DNA from: JBDRHL01 sp043816955
GTDB taxonomy: Bacteria > Planctomycetota > Phycisphaerae > Sedimentisphaerales > CAYZTY01
Reading direction: 5' to 3'
Assembly (NCBI GenBank): GCA_043816955.1
Contig: JBDRHL010000074.1
Span: forward strand, 1-20,020
Length of the DNA: 20,020 nucleotides
The position numbers were made by a program, and so were the translations under genes. Shown here one piece after another: positions 7,245 through 14,109 of this stretch. A model generated the notes under the pieces. It was not told the DNA's origin, did no database searches, and saw only the letters and a list, made by a program, of their open reading frames with translations. The first letter of the stretch is position 1. Each line of letters opens with the position of its first letter.

Positions 7245-8468
7245 ATGGCCAGTATATCAGGTGCAGTTGTTTTGTCAACTAACAAATTAAAAATCTGCAA
7301 AATAGCCGCCAACGGCACACAAGCCACGATCCTGAAGGTAGTCAGGGACAACAGTCCAATATCGCGGTCAGGCATAGTTTCTCACAGCGGCCTGCCGCAT
7401 GCGGCGGTATCGAGATCGGTGGGGATGCTGCTTGAAAGGGGTATTGTAACCGAATCCACCCTGGCTGATACAAACGGCCCGAGACGCAAACGCGGTATTA
7501 TGCTGAATCCTGAATACGGCTATTGCCTGGCGGCTGAATATGGTCCATCCAGGATCGAAGGGGTGATTTTTAACACGGCTTACGGACAGGTTCTCAATAG
7601 TGTTAAAGAAGTTCCCCTAGGGCCGATGCGGCAGGCAGAAAAGATTCACCATATTAAATCATTTATCGAAGAACTAAGAAAGCAGGCCCCTGCCGACGGG
7701 CAATGCCTGGGACTTGGTATTATTGACCCCGGTATTGTCAGCGAGCAAAGAGGTATGGCGCTGGTGTCGTCAACAATGGCGGACTGGCATAATGTGCCTA
7801 TTGTTCAAATCCTCGAAGATCATTTTTCCCTGCCGGTTATGCTTCTGAATACCAGCATGTCCAAAATCAGGGCGGTTGACAGGTTTGAGGTTAAAGGCGC
7901 ATCGGATAATCTGATTTATGTTGAGTATGGGGAAGGTATCGGCTGCGGCTTAAAACTCGAGGGCAACTACATTACCGGTCAATCCTGTCTTGCCGGAGAG
8001 CTTGGGCATCTGAGGGTAACCGATAAGGCTGTGCCCTGCCAATGCGGCGGGCTTGGATGTCTGGAATCGGTTTCGGCACTTCCGGCATTAGCCCGTGAAG
8101 CGCAGGAAGCACTGAGGCAGAGCAGCAGAGGCTTATTAACAAAATTAGATCAAATTGACGGCTCAGCAGTATTGAATGCAGCATCCGACGGGGATAGACT
8201 GGCATCGCATATAGTCGATGAAGCCTTTGATTATCTTGCGCGTGCTGTTGCCGGGCTTGTAAATATCGTAAATCCGGAGATAGTGGTTTTCGACAATATG
8301 ATCGGAAAGGCAGGCGATGAGGCGGTCAACGCGCTTATGCGATCTCTGAGTAAAAATATCCTGACATCGCACTGGGAGTCGCTTGAAGCGCGGATCAGCA
8401 CTATAAAATCACACATAGGCGCATTAGGCGGTGCAGCAGCAGTTCTGGATCATTGTCTGGATCGTTAG
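7245..8468 (+). CDS. ROK family transcriptional regulator
   Basis: A 407-residue protein in the NagC/Mlc/XylR layout. A winged helix-turn-helix occupies about residues 15-75 (SRSGIVSHSGLPHAAVSRSVGMLLERGIV) and is followed by a ROK sugar-binding domain. The ROK zinc site is complete: H255, C265, C267 and C272 in GHLRVTDKAVPCQCGGLGC. The catalytic Asp found in ROK kinases is not seen; the segment reads LLNTSMSKI, so kinase activity is unlikely. It should sense a sugar or sugar derivative made or used by the flanking genes and bind the inverted repeat just upstream. The predicted promoter would leave a leader of only about 10 bases, and the ribosome site is weak (AAGG), so the start is less certain than the gene. 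Confidence 0.9.
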   Translation: MASISGAVVLSTNKLKICKIAANGTQATILKVVRDNSPISRSGIVSHSGLPHAAVSRSVGMLLERGIVTESTLADTNGPRRKRGIMLNPEYGYCLAAEYGPSRIEGVIFNTAYGQVLNSVKEVPLGPMRQAEKIHHIKSFIEELRKQAPADGQCLGLGIIDPGIVSEQRGMALVSSTMADWHNVPIVQILEDHFSLPVMLLNTSMSKIRAVDRFEVKGASDNLIYVEYGEGIGCGLKLEGNYITGQSCLAGELGHLRVTDKAVPCQCGGLGCLESVSALPALAREAQEALRQSSRGLLTKLDQIDGSAVLNAASDGDRLASHIVDEAFDYLARAVAGLVNIVNPEIVVFDNMIGKAGDEAVNALMRSLSKNILTSHWESLEARISTIKSHIGALGGAAAVLDHCLDR

Positions 8469-8483
8469 TGGGAGATAAGGAAA

Positions 8484-9980
8484 ATGAATACAGTCAGCAA
8501 AAATGACATTATCAACGGCCTGCGAAGAATCGGGCTGGCAAAGGGGGATCATGTAATTGTCCACAGTGCACTCAGCAGTTTCGGCAGGGTCAGAGGCGGT
8601 GCGGAAGCACTTATCGAGGCCCTGCTGGAAGCGGTAGGAGCCGAGGGAACAGTGCTTGTCCCGACATTCGGCTGTAGTGACAAGGTTTTTGACCCTGCCA
8701 GAAGCGAGACAGGTCTCGGCATGATTCCACAGGCGTTGTGGAAGAAGAAAGGGGCTTTGCGCAGCAGGCACCCGCTGGCGTCGGTTGCTGCTATCGGCAA
8801 AAAGGCTGAGTGGCTAATAAAGAATCATGAAAACGCCCGAATCGCGCATGGGAAAAACACCCCTTATTACCGGCTGGCACAGATAGGAGGCAAAATTCTT
8901 TTTCTGGGCGTCGATCAGGACCGCAGCACCTTTATGCATACGATCGAGGAACTGGCAGAATTGGAGTACTTGAAGCCCGCGAAGGGCAAATACATGGATT
9001 CCCGGGGCAGGATCAAGACAAAGACGTGGCCTTATTTTCCCGGGCCTCACAGAAACTTCATAGGTATACAATCATGGCTTGAATCTCAGGGGCTGGTTGC
9101 CAAAACCAGGATCGGAAACTGTATTGCGCAGCTAATGACCGCGGGGAATCTTCTAAATGCAATTTCGGAGAGACTGAAGATTGAGCCGAACCTGTTTATT
9201 TCCGATAATCCCAACCTGCCTGACGGGGTAAGACAAAATGCCGACCTTCTGCGGGCAGAGTTCAAAAAGGAAAGTTTCACGTTAGCGGCGGACAGCCAGT
9301 ATGCAGGACGGTATTTCGAGCAGATAACCGGCAATCTGAAAAGGTTCGGGATTGATAATATCGTGCTCTCCTATGTGAACAATACGCTATGGGGCGGTAT
9401 TGACAGCAGGAAACGCAAATGGTACCTGCAGGGCCTGAAACTTGCCGGTGTCCGAATAAATGCTCTCAGGGTGCCGGTTCTGTATCCTGACAAGGCGCTA
9501 ACACTGCTCAAAGAGAGTAAAGCAGGCATATTGATTGTGCCGTCGAGCAGTTCGAGAGATGATATTAGCAGGGTATCGGCAGAAAATTTTGCCGTTCATG
9601 TGGAAAACACAGCCTTAAATAGCGCGCAAACAAAGCATCTCATGGCGGGATTATCCAGGGGCAATGATAAAATTGCGCTGGCTTTTAATCCACTGAACTT
9701 TGTGCAGGCGGGTGATAACCCGTTTTTATACACCTATACAAAAGCCAGGGTGAAGCGCTACACGGGATCTTTGTTCATCAACGACGGCCTGGCTACCGGG
9801 CAGCGCACGAATCTGGAAGAAGGGCTGGCGGAAATCAAGGAGCTGATATCGATATTCCGCTGCCGAAGCTTCGCTGGGCTTTTCATACTTCAGGGGCCTG
9901 GCCCAGGCAGCTTTGTAAAAACCGCAGAGAAATTTATTTCGCTTTTGAGGGAGCTTGGTAATGTGCCGCAAGATAATTGA
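8484..9980 (+). CDS. AAC(3)-type N-acetyltransferase fused to a C-terminal domain of uncertain, possibly TIM-barrel, fold
   Basis: A 498-residue two-domain protein. Residues 1 to about 245 are an aminoglycoside 3-N-acetyltransferase (YokD/AAC(3)) domain: VHSALSSFG (26-34), RSRHPLASVAAIG (93-105) and the active-site-type FMHTIEE (150-156, with H152 and E155/E156). It transfers acetyl from acetyl-CoA to an amine. Residues about 255-498 resemble a sugar-phosphate isomerase/AP-endonuclease-2 TIM barrel, judging by alternating strand/helix pattern (IDNIVLSYVNN, VRINALRVP, AGLFILQGPG). That assignment is weak. AAC(3) proteins are normally single-domain, about 260-290 residues. Genuine antibiotic resistance is unlikely given the sugar-gene context. 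ATG at 8484 follows GGAG and AAGGA; the gene lies 15 bases after the ROK gene and overlaps the cyclase gene. Confidence 0.85.
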   Translation: MNTVSKNDIINGLRRIGLAKGDHVIVHSALSSFGRVRGGAEALIEALLEAVGAEGTVLVPTFGCSDKVFDPARSETGLGMIPQALWKKKGALRSRHPLASVAAIGKKAEWLIKNHENARIAHGKNTPYYRLAQIGGKILFLGVDQDRSTFMHTIEELAELEYLKPAKGKYMDSRGRIKTKTWPYFPGPHRNFIGIQSWLESQGLVAKTRIGNCIAQLMTAGNLLNAISERLKIEPNLFISDNPNLPDGVRQNADLLRAEFKKESFTLAADSQYAGRYFEQITGNLKRFGIDNIVLSYVNNTLWGGIDSRKRKWYLQGLKLAGVRINALRVPVLYPDKALTLLKESKAGILIVPSSSSRDDISRVSAENFAVHVENTALNSAQTKHLMAGLSRGNDKIALAFNPLNFVQAGDNPFLYTYTKARVKRYTGSLFINDGLATGQRTNLEEGLAEIKELISIFRCRSFAGLFILQGPGPGSFVKTAEKFISLLRELGNVPQDN

Positions 9981-10563
9981 CCTGAGCACACCGGCGTCAA
10001 ATGAGACAGACGGAGTAACCATAACCCTGCAGGATAAGCTTCCCGTATACATGGGGCACGAATGTTACGCATACGACCTGGCGATAAGATCACATACCGG
10101 CACGTATTTTGAGACATCCTCGCACGTATTCAGAGGCGGAAAAAACACCAGCGAGGTTCCGCTTGAAAAGCTGATAGCACCCGCCGTATGCATCAGCGTG
10201 TCGGGCCAGGGGCGCTGCATTTACACAAGTGAGATTGAAAAGGCATGCGGCCATATCGACCCCGGAAGAGCGATTCTTATCAACTTCCATAAACGCACAG
10301 ACAGATATTTTCCCCGTGATGCAGCAGCATGGATGGCAGAAAAGAAGGTCGTTCTTATGGGAAGCAATACCAAAGGCTACGACAGCGGATTCGAAAATCC
10401 GACAGGTTTTTTCGTCGAGCTGTTCAAGGCGGAAATACCTATAATAGCCAACCTCAAAAACCTGGAGAAGCTGCCGAAACAAGGCTTTACCCTCGTGGTT
10501 CTGCCGCTTAGCATAGAAGGCATCTGCACCGTCCCCTGCCGCGCAGCAGCAATAATTGAATGA
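9961..10563 (+). CDS. Cyclase / kynurenine formamidase-like family protein with variant metal motif
   Basis: A 200-residue protein whose start DLSTPAS, central SHTGTYFETSSH (44-55) and end IEGICTVPCRAAAI follow the cyclase family (kynurenine formamidase, isatin hydrolase and related metal hydrolases). The family motif is HxGTHxDxPxH. Here H45 and H55 are kept, but the second His is Y49 and the Asp is E51, so metal binding may differ. Expected chemistry is hydrolysis of an amide, lactone or ring; the substrate is unknown. The ATG at 9961 overlaps the last 20 bases of the preceding gene and has GGGAG in place, indicating translational coupling. A TTG two codons earlier is less likely. Confidence 0.8.
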   Translation: MCRKIIDLSTPASNETDGVTITLQDKLPVYMGHECYAYDLAIRSHTGTYFETSSHVFRGGKNTSEVPLEKLIAPAVCISVSGQGRCIYTSEIEKACGHIDPGRAILINFHKRTDRYFPRDAAAWMAEKKVVLMGSNTKGYDSGFENPTGFFVELFKAEIPIIANLKNLEKLPKQGFTLVVLPLSIEGICTVPCRAAAIIE

Positions 10564-10665
10564 CTATGCCTGATTTGGCAGATGAAGTTGTGCAAAGGTA
10601 ATAAAATTTGTTAGAATATTTACCTGTCGCAAAGTAAATTAGTTACTGTTGCGGAAATGACATTT

Positions 10666-10755
10666 TGTCATTCCTGCGAAGCCTGTCCCCGCGAAGGCGA
10701 GGAGCAGGAATCCAGATTCTTAAAGAATGGATTCCGCAACAAGTGCGGAATGACA
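10666..10755. repeat. Palindromic dispersed-repeat-like element
   Basis: Outer arms TGTCATTCC (10666-10674) and GGAATGACA (10747-10755) enclose an inner near-perfect hairpin. GGAATCC, a two-base bulge and ATTCTT (10707-10721) pair with AAGAATGGATTCC (10723-10735) around a single A. The sequence resembles the 'tcattcctgcg...gcaggaatcc' intergenic repeats found in many bacteria. A related stretch, inverted, occurs at 12837-12853. It lies about 100 bases after the cyclase gene and may also help end that transcript, although no T-run follows. The remainder of 10564-10822 shows no gene. Confidence 0.6.
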
Positions 10756-10822
10756 ATCTATCGAATTTAGTTGAACAGGCTAAGGGAAAAGAACTCGGAT
10801 ACTCAGTTAGACCCGGAAAAAC

Positions 10823-10930
10823 ATGAGAAACAGTCAGATTTTGCTTGTTTTAACAGGTCTTTATCTGTTATTATGGGACAGAAGTTTAGATGTCTGTGTT
10901 AGTGGTCTGGTCTTAATAATAATTTTTTGA
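10823..10930 (+). CDS. Possible 35-residue hydrophobic peptide upstream of the PEP-CTERM gene
   Basis: An ATG-started frame encodes MRNSQILLVLTGLYLLLWDR followed by another hydrophobic stretch, SGLVLIIIF, so it could be a small membrane peptide. Its TGA (10928-10930) runs directly into the GGAGG of the next gene, an arrangement suited to translational coupling. Its own ribosome site is poor (CGGAAAAAC). Low-complexity AT-rich DNA can give such frames by chance. Confidence 0.3.
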   Translation: MRNSQILLVLTGLYLLLWDRSLDVCVSGLVLIIIF

Positions 10931-10942
10931 GGAGGTAGAGTG

Positions 10943-11713
10943 ATGAGAAATAAATCTGTTTTTTTGGTGGTAATAGTTGTTTTGTTTGTTTTGAGCATTG
11001 GATGGCGAAAAGCTGAAGCCACTGTCTATTTTAATGATGGTGGAACACACACCATTGGTTATGCAATTAATGACTATGTTCAAATCTTGGACAGCCCTGG
11101 CGGGGGACATACAACGTTAAGTGTAAATTCAGGTGGTTTTATAGCTCAAACTCTATCCGCAAAAGACAATAGCCAAGTTACTATTTATGGTGGAGAGATG
11201 GGAGACGACTTATGTGTCTATGACAATGCTATTGTTACCGTTTTAAGCGGAAGGATTGATGACCACTTTCTTCTTTTTAATGATAGCCAAGTTACTATTT
11301 CTGGTGGAGAGATGGGTCTTGGGATTGAGACTTATGATGCAAGTAAGGTTATTATTTCGGGAGGAGTAATATCAGATTGGGTTGCAGCAAATAATTTTTC
11401 TGAAGTATATATTTCCGGTGGTTCAATAGCTACAGATTTAGTCGCAACAAAAAATTCTATAATAACGATATTTGGCTCAGATTTTGCTATCGATGGATTA
11501 ACTGTTGGATATGGTGAACTTAGCAGCATATTAGGAAATGACTATAATATTGACCCCGCAAGACGTTTAACAGGCACATTGGAAAATGGGCAGTCGATTG
11601 ATAATGATTTTTATATTGGCTTCAGTGCCAAGATTGTGCTTGTCCCCGAACCGGCTACGCTTTTGCTACTCGGCCTCGGTGCAGTGATATTGAGAAAGAA
11701 ACATAGAGCATAA
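10943..11713 (+). CDS. PEP-CTERM sorting domain protein with short beta-type repeats
   Basis: A 256-residue exported protein. An N-terminal signal peptide (MRNKSVFLVVIVVLFVLSIG, then WRKAEA) is followed by repeats of about 20 residues with the core SQVTIxGGEM, SKVIISGGVI, SEVYISGGSI, a pattern suggesting a beta-helix or beta-solenoid. The C-terminus VPEPATLLLLGLGAVILRKK is a complete PEP-CTERM signal: PEP motif, hydrophobic helix, basic tail. Such proteins are processed by exosortase and placed at the cell surface or in extracellular polymer (known for the family). GGAGG at 10931-10935 supports ATG 10943; a GTG sits one codon earlier. No exosortase gene is in the window. The precise role is unknown. 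Confidence 0.9.
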   Translation: MRNKSVFLVVIVVLFVLSIGWRKAEATVYFNDGGTHTIGYAINDYVQILDSPGGGHTTLSVNSGGFIAQTLSAKDNSQVTIYGGEMGDDLCVYDNAIVTVLSGRIDDHFLLFNDSQVTISGGEMGLGIETYDASKVIISGGVISDWVAANNFSEVYISGGSIATDLVATKNSIITIFGSDFAIDGLTVGYGELSSILGNDYNIDPARRLTGTLENGQSIDNDFYIGFSAKIVLVPEPATLLLLGLGAVILRKKHRA

Positions 11714-11880
11714 ATTTCGTATTGCGTGGAAACTAAAAGTGGAAAGCCAAAGTGTAAAATTCAAAAGTTGATTTGACGAAAATTGCGGGTTTGGGTCCGT
11801 CAAAAGATGCCGGATCTTCGATATTATATGGCCGGACACCTTTAATTCCCCCATGTATTTCTTGTGATTATCGCAGTAAA
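11714..11880. other. Intergenic stretch with a diverged repeat module
   Basis: It separates two genes that converge. Bases 11772-11797 (TTTGACGAAAATTGCGGGTT...) resemble the TTTGACGGCAAGTGCGGGTT module at 15184-15203, and less closely the module at 19361-19385. No gene or clear terminator was recognised. Confidence 0.35.
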
Positions 11881-12432
11881 TTATTTCTTATATAATGGAC
11901 TATTTTTCATTATCAAGTAATCACGGCCTCTGAACTGTGGAGACAAGTTTTTATTTTTATATTCTTTCATCAAAGAATCTATCTTATTCGGAAGCAAATA
12001 AGTTTCATGGTAGATATAAATGCGGCCGGAAAATTTAAGTTCATCAAAAGTTTCTGATGACTCTCCGGGAAATTGGACTACCATTCCCTCCATCAACGAG
12101 CTAATGTTGCCATCCAAAATATCATCGTACTTTGTTAGAAGAAATTGACAAGCTGCGAAAGTATAATCCGACTTTGGGAGAAAAAGACTAAGATATTTAG
12201 TCTTTGAGTCAAAATCGCACAGAATGATATACTCCACTGTGTAGACCACTTTATCTTTTTTTGTTAGATGATACTCCCCAAGCATCTTGGTTTTATCAAA
12301 GTCGGCAAGAAATAAATCATGTAGCGTTTTGGTTATTATCTGTTCTGATGATATTGGTTGAGTCGCTGCTTTTTGTGGAGAACGACAAAATAGTAAGCAT
12401 ATAACCATGAAAGCTGTTAATAGAATCCTCAA
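11881..12432 (-). CDS. Exported protein of unknown function
   Basis: A frame of 183 residues starting with a hydrophobic signal (RILLTAFMVICLLFCRS), then a soluble domain with no family I recognise. The LLFC at the signal end is only loosely like a lipobox, so a lipoprotein is possible but unproven. The body has alternating short hydrophobic strands (VVYTVEYIILCDF, KYLSLFLP, SGRIYIYHE), suggesting a beta-rich or alpha/beta fold. The start is uncertain: the longest frame begins with TTG at 12432 without a ribosome site, and an ATG lies at 12408. Gene-like composition and the coherent signal peptide favour a real gene. A 14-base palindromic ACATAAGGTTATGT (12497-12510) lies upstream and could be a regulatory site. 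Confidence 0.55.
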   Translation of the reverse strand: MRILLTAFMVICLLFCRSPQKAATQPISSEQIITKTLHDLFLADFDKTKMLGEYHLTKKDKVVYTVEYIILCDFDSKTKYLSLFLPKSDYTFAACQFLLTKYDDILDGNISSLMEGMVVQFPGESSETFDELKFSGRIYIYHETYLLPNKIDSLMKEYKNKNLSPQFRGRDYLIMKNSPLYKK

Positions 12433-12532
12433 CTTGACTGACTTTTTACTTTTTTATTGGTAAAATTTTTAAGGTATTTTTATAAATATAGTATTGACAT
12501 AAGGTTATGTTTTCTCGTCAACGACAAAATTC

Positions 12533-12712
12533 CTATTTTGCGGCTTTTTGCATGCTGCCGTAAGCTCTTATAAATAAATAGGTTATATAAAACCCAGTCA
12601 GCTTGAGTAGAATCCATACACTAATTAATGTTTTCACCCATGGTGGATATGGCTCTAAAAAAGGTATGAGTAAATTGAATACCGAAACAAACTTTTTTAG
12701 CATTTCACTCAT
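12533..12712 (-). CDS. Small membrane protein, 59 residues
   Basis: An ATG at 12712 opens a frame of 59 residues: a short amphipathic start (MSEMLKKFVSVFNLLIPFLE), a PYPPW turn, a hydrophobic helix (VKTLISVWILLKLTGFYITY) and a basic tail ending MQKAAK. AGGA lies just before the start, with tight spacing. The helix and positively charged flanks look like a real single-pass membrane protein. Family unknown. It lies 100 bases upstream of the exported protein on the same strand, so cotranscription is possible. Confidence 0.45.
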   Translation of the reverse strand: MSEMLKKFVSVFNLLIPFLEPYPPWVKTLISVWILLKLTGFYITYLFIRAYGSMQKAAK

Positions 12713-13104
12713 AGTCCTGCCATTTCATTATGCGAAGCTTTCGATTTTCTCTTTGCAGATTATACAAGTTTGTCGATAAAACCGCAAAGATTTGTTTTAG
12801 CAAACGTCCAGCGTAAAGCTGAGGACGAAATATTGTGGATTCCTGCTCCCCGCATGCGCGGTCTCGTTCTTTCCCCTTTGAATCAGTTCGGATTCTCTCC
12901 AGAGTTTCCTCTACCGATACAAGTTGTTTTCTCTTTTTTACTTAAACAGTCCTTCTCGTATCGAAATCCCTGTCCCATGAAATCCTTGACAGTTCGAAGT
13001 GATCTTTGTACAAAATTATCAGGATCGTACGGAGAAAATTATGTTTTGCAGCCGTTTTAAGGAAATGTCAGTTTATTTTTGAATTCCGCAAGATCGTTAA
13101 CCAG
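12713..13104. other. Intergenic region without a convincing gene
   Basis: About 390 bases between the small membrane ORF and the aldolase gene's 3' end. It holds a repeat-like piece, GGATTCCTGCTCCCCGC (12837-12853), which is the reverse complement of part of the 10.7 kb element with changes. The open frames here lack ribosome sites or protein-like composition. A 31-codon minus-strand frame starting at an ATG near 12979 has AAGGA upstream but is not recognisable. Confidence 0.5.
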
Positions 13105-14061
13105 CTAAACAGGGGAGGGAGGATTGATAATCTCCCTGCTGTTCTCCAGCTTGAGATAATCCTTCAGTATATAACATGTTTTCTCGTAGACCTTTTCAGC
13201 GGCCTGTTGTGTGCTTTTGCCCTGTCTTATAGCCTGCTCATAAGGCTGTCTTATGTCTGTCCCGATATTTATTTTTGCGATGCCGTTTGCAATCGCAGCC
13301 ATTATATATTCCCTGCCGATGCCCGAGCCGCCATGCAGAACCAGTGGGACGCCGGCTGCCTGTTTCAGTTTTGCCAGATGCTCTATATTAAGCCTGGCCC
13401 GGACTTTTTTGGCGTCTTTGGCAGCACCCTGAATAGCGCCATGGACATTTCCACAGGCGACAGAGAGCCAGTCGATGCGCGTCTGGGCTGCAAATTGCCG
13501 GGCCTGTTCGACAGAAGTAAAGCCTTTCGCGGAAGCAAAAAGCTCTTCATAAGGCGGGAGTGGGCCGGCTTCATGGCCCAGTACCGCCCCCAATTCAGCC
13601 TCTACAGCGATATCCGCTTCTTCAACAAGCGCTACGACCTGTTTTGTAACAGCGATGTTTTCCTCCAGCGGCAGGCGCGAGCCGTCCACCATTATTGAGT
13701 CATAACCAAGCCGCACCGCATTTTTAAGGATAGACAAATAATCGACGGTTGTGTTGTCTTCGTCTACAGCAGGTACATGATCCTGATGAAGACGCATCCA
13801 CTGTTCCTTATGACATTTCGTATATGCCTGATAAACTGCTTCCTGACTTTTTGATTCGAATCTCTGCCATTCACAGCGGGCAACCGCAATAAAGCCAAAA
13901 GCATTCATATCTTCCAGCGCACGAGCGACCGGTGCCATCATAGGCAGGTAAGGGATATTAAAGGCAGGGATAACGGAGCCTGCTTTATAAGCGTTGAGCA
14001 TCAACTCGCGGCAGGAGCGTCTGCCGGCGTCTGCTGATTTTGCAATACCATTATCAGTCAT
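13105..14061 (-). CDS. Class II fructose-bisphosphate aldolase family protein (ketose-bisphosphate aldolase)
   Basis: A 318-residue zinc-dependent TIM-barrel aldolase. LHQDHV (91-96) corresponds to the HLDHG motif with a metal His; SIMVDGSRLPLEENI (122-136) and EAELGAVLGHE (154-164) follow. GNVHG (204-208) and LHGGSG (242-247) supply further metal and phosphate contacts; NIGTD (265-269) is the phosphate loop. It should cleave or form a ketose 1-phosphate or bisphosphate. Tagatose- or another sugar-bisphosphate is as likely as fructose because GNVHG and HQDH depart from the glycolytic consensus. It lies 48 bases after the chimeric ORF on the same strand; URO-D-like and aldolase genes may have formed an operon before the rearrangement (inference). 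The ribosome site is weak (AGGCAG). Confidence 0.88.
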   Translation of the reverse strand: MTDNGIAKSADAGRRSCRELMLNAYKAGSVIPAFNIPYLPMMAPVARALEDMNAFGFIAVARCEWQRFESKSQEAVYQAYTKCHKEQWMRLHQDHVPAVDEDNTTVDYLSILKNAVRLGYDSIMVDGSRLPLEENIAVTKQVVALVEEADIAVEAELGAVLGHEAGPLPPYEELFASAKGFTSVEQARQFAAQTRIDWLSVACGNVHGAIQGAAKDAKKVRARLNIEHLAKLKQAAGVPLVLHGGSGIGREYIMAAIANGIAKINIGTDIRQPYEQAIRQGKSTQQAAEKVYEKTCYILKDYLKLENSREIINPPSPV

Positions 14062-14109
14062 GTTCTGCTGCCTGATCTATTAATCATTTGCTTTGTTCCG
14101 GATATATTT

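Noticed and set aside
8484..9225. Aminoglycoside resistance gene
   Set aside because: The AAC(3) fold is real, but the fusion partner and sugar-locus context argue for a metabolic acetyltransferase rather than antibiotic resistance.
12770..13060. 96-codon plus-strand frame
   Set aside because: No ribosome site, unusual composition, and it crosses a repeat-like GGATTCCTGCTCCCCGC stretch.
13006..13698. 230-codon plus-strand frame
   Set aside because: It mostly overlaps the class II aldolase gene, whose motifs are clear on the minus strand.
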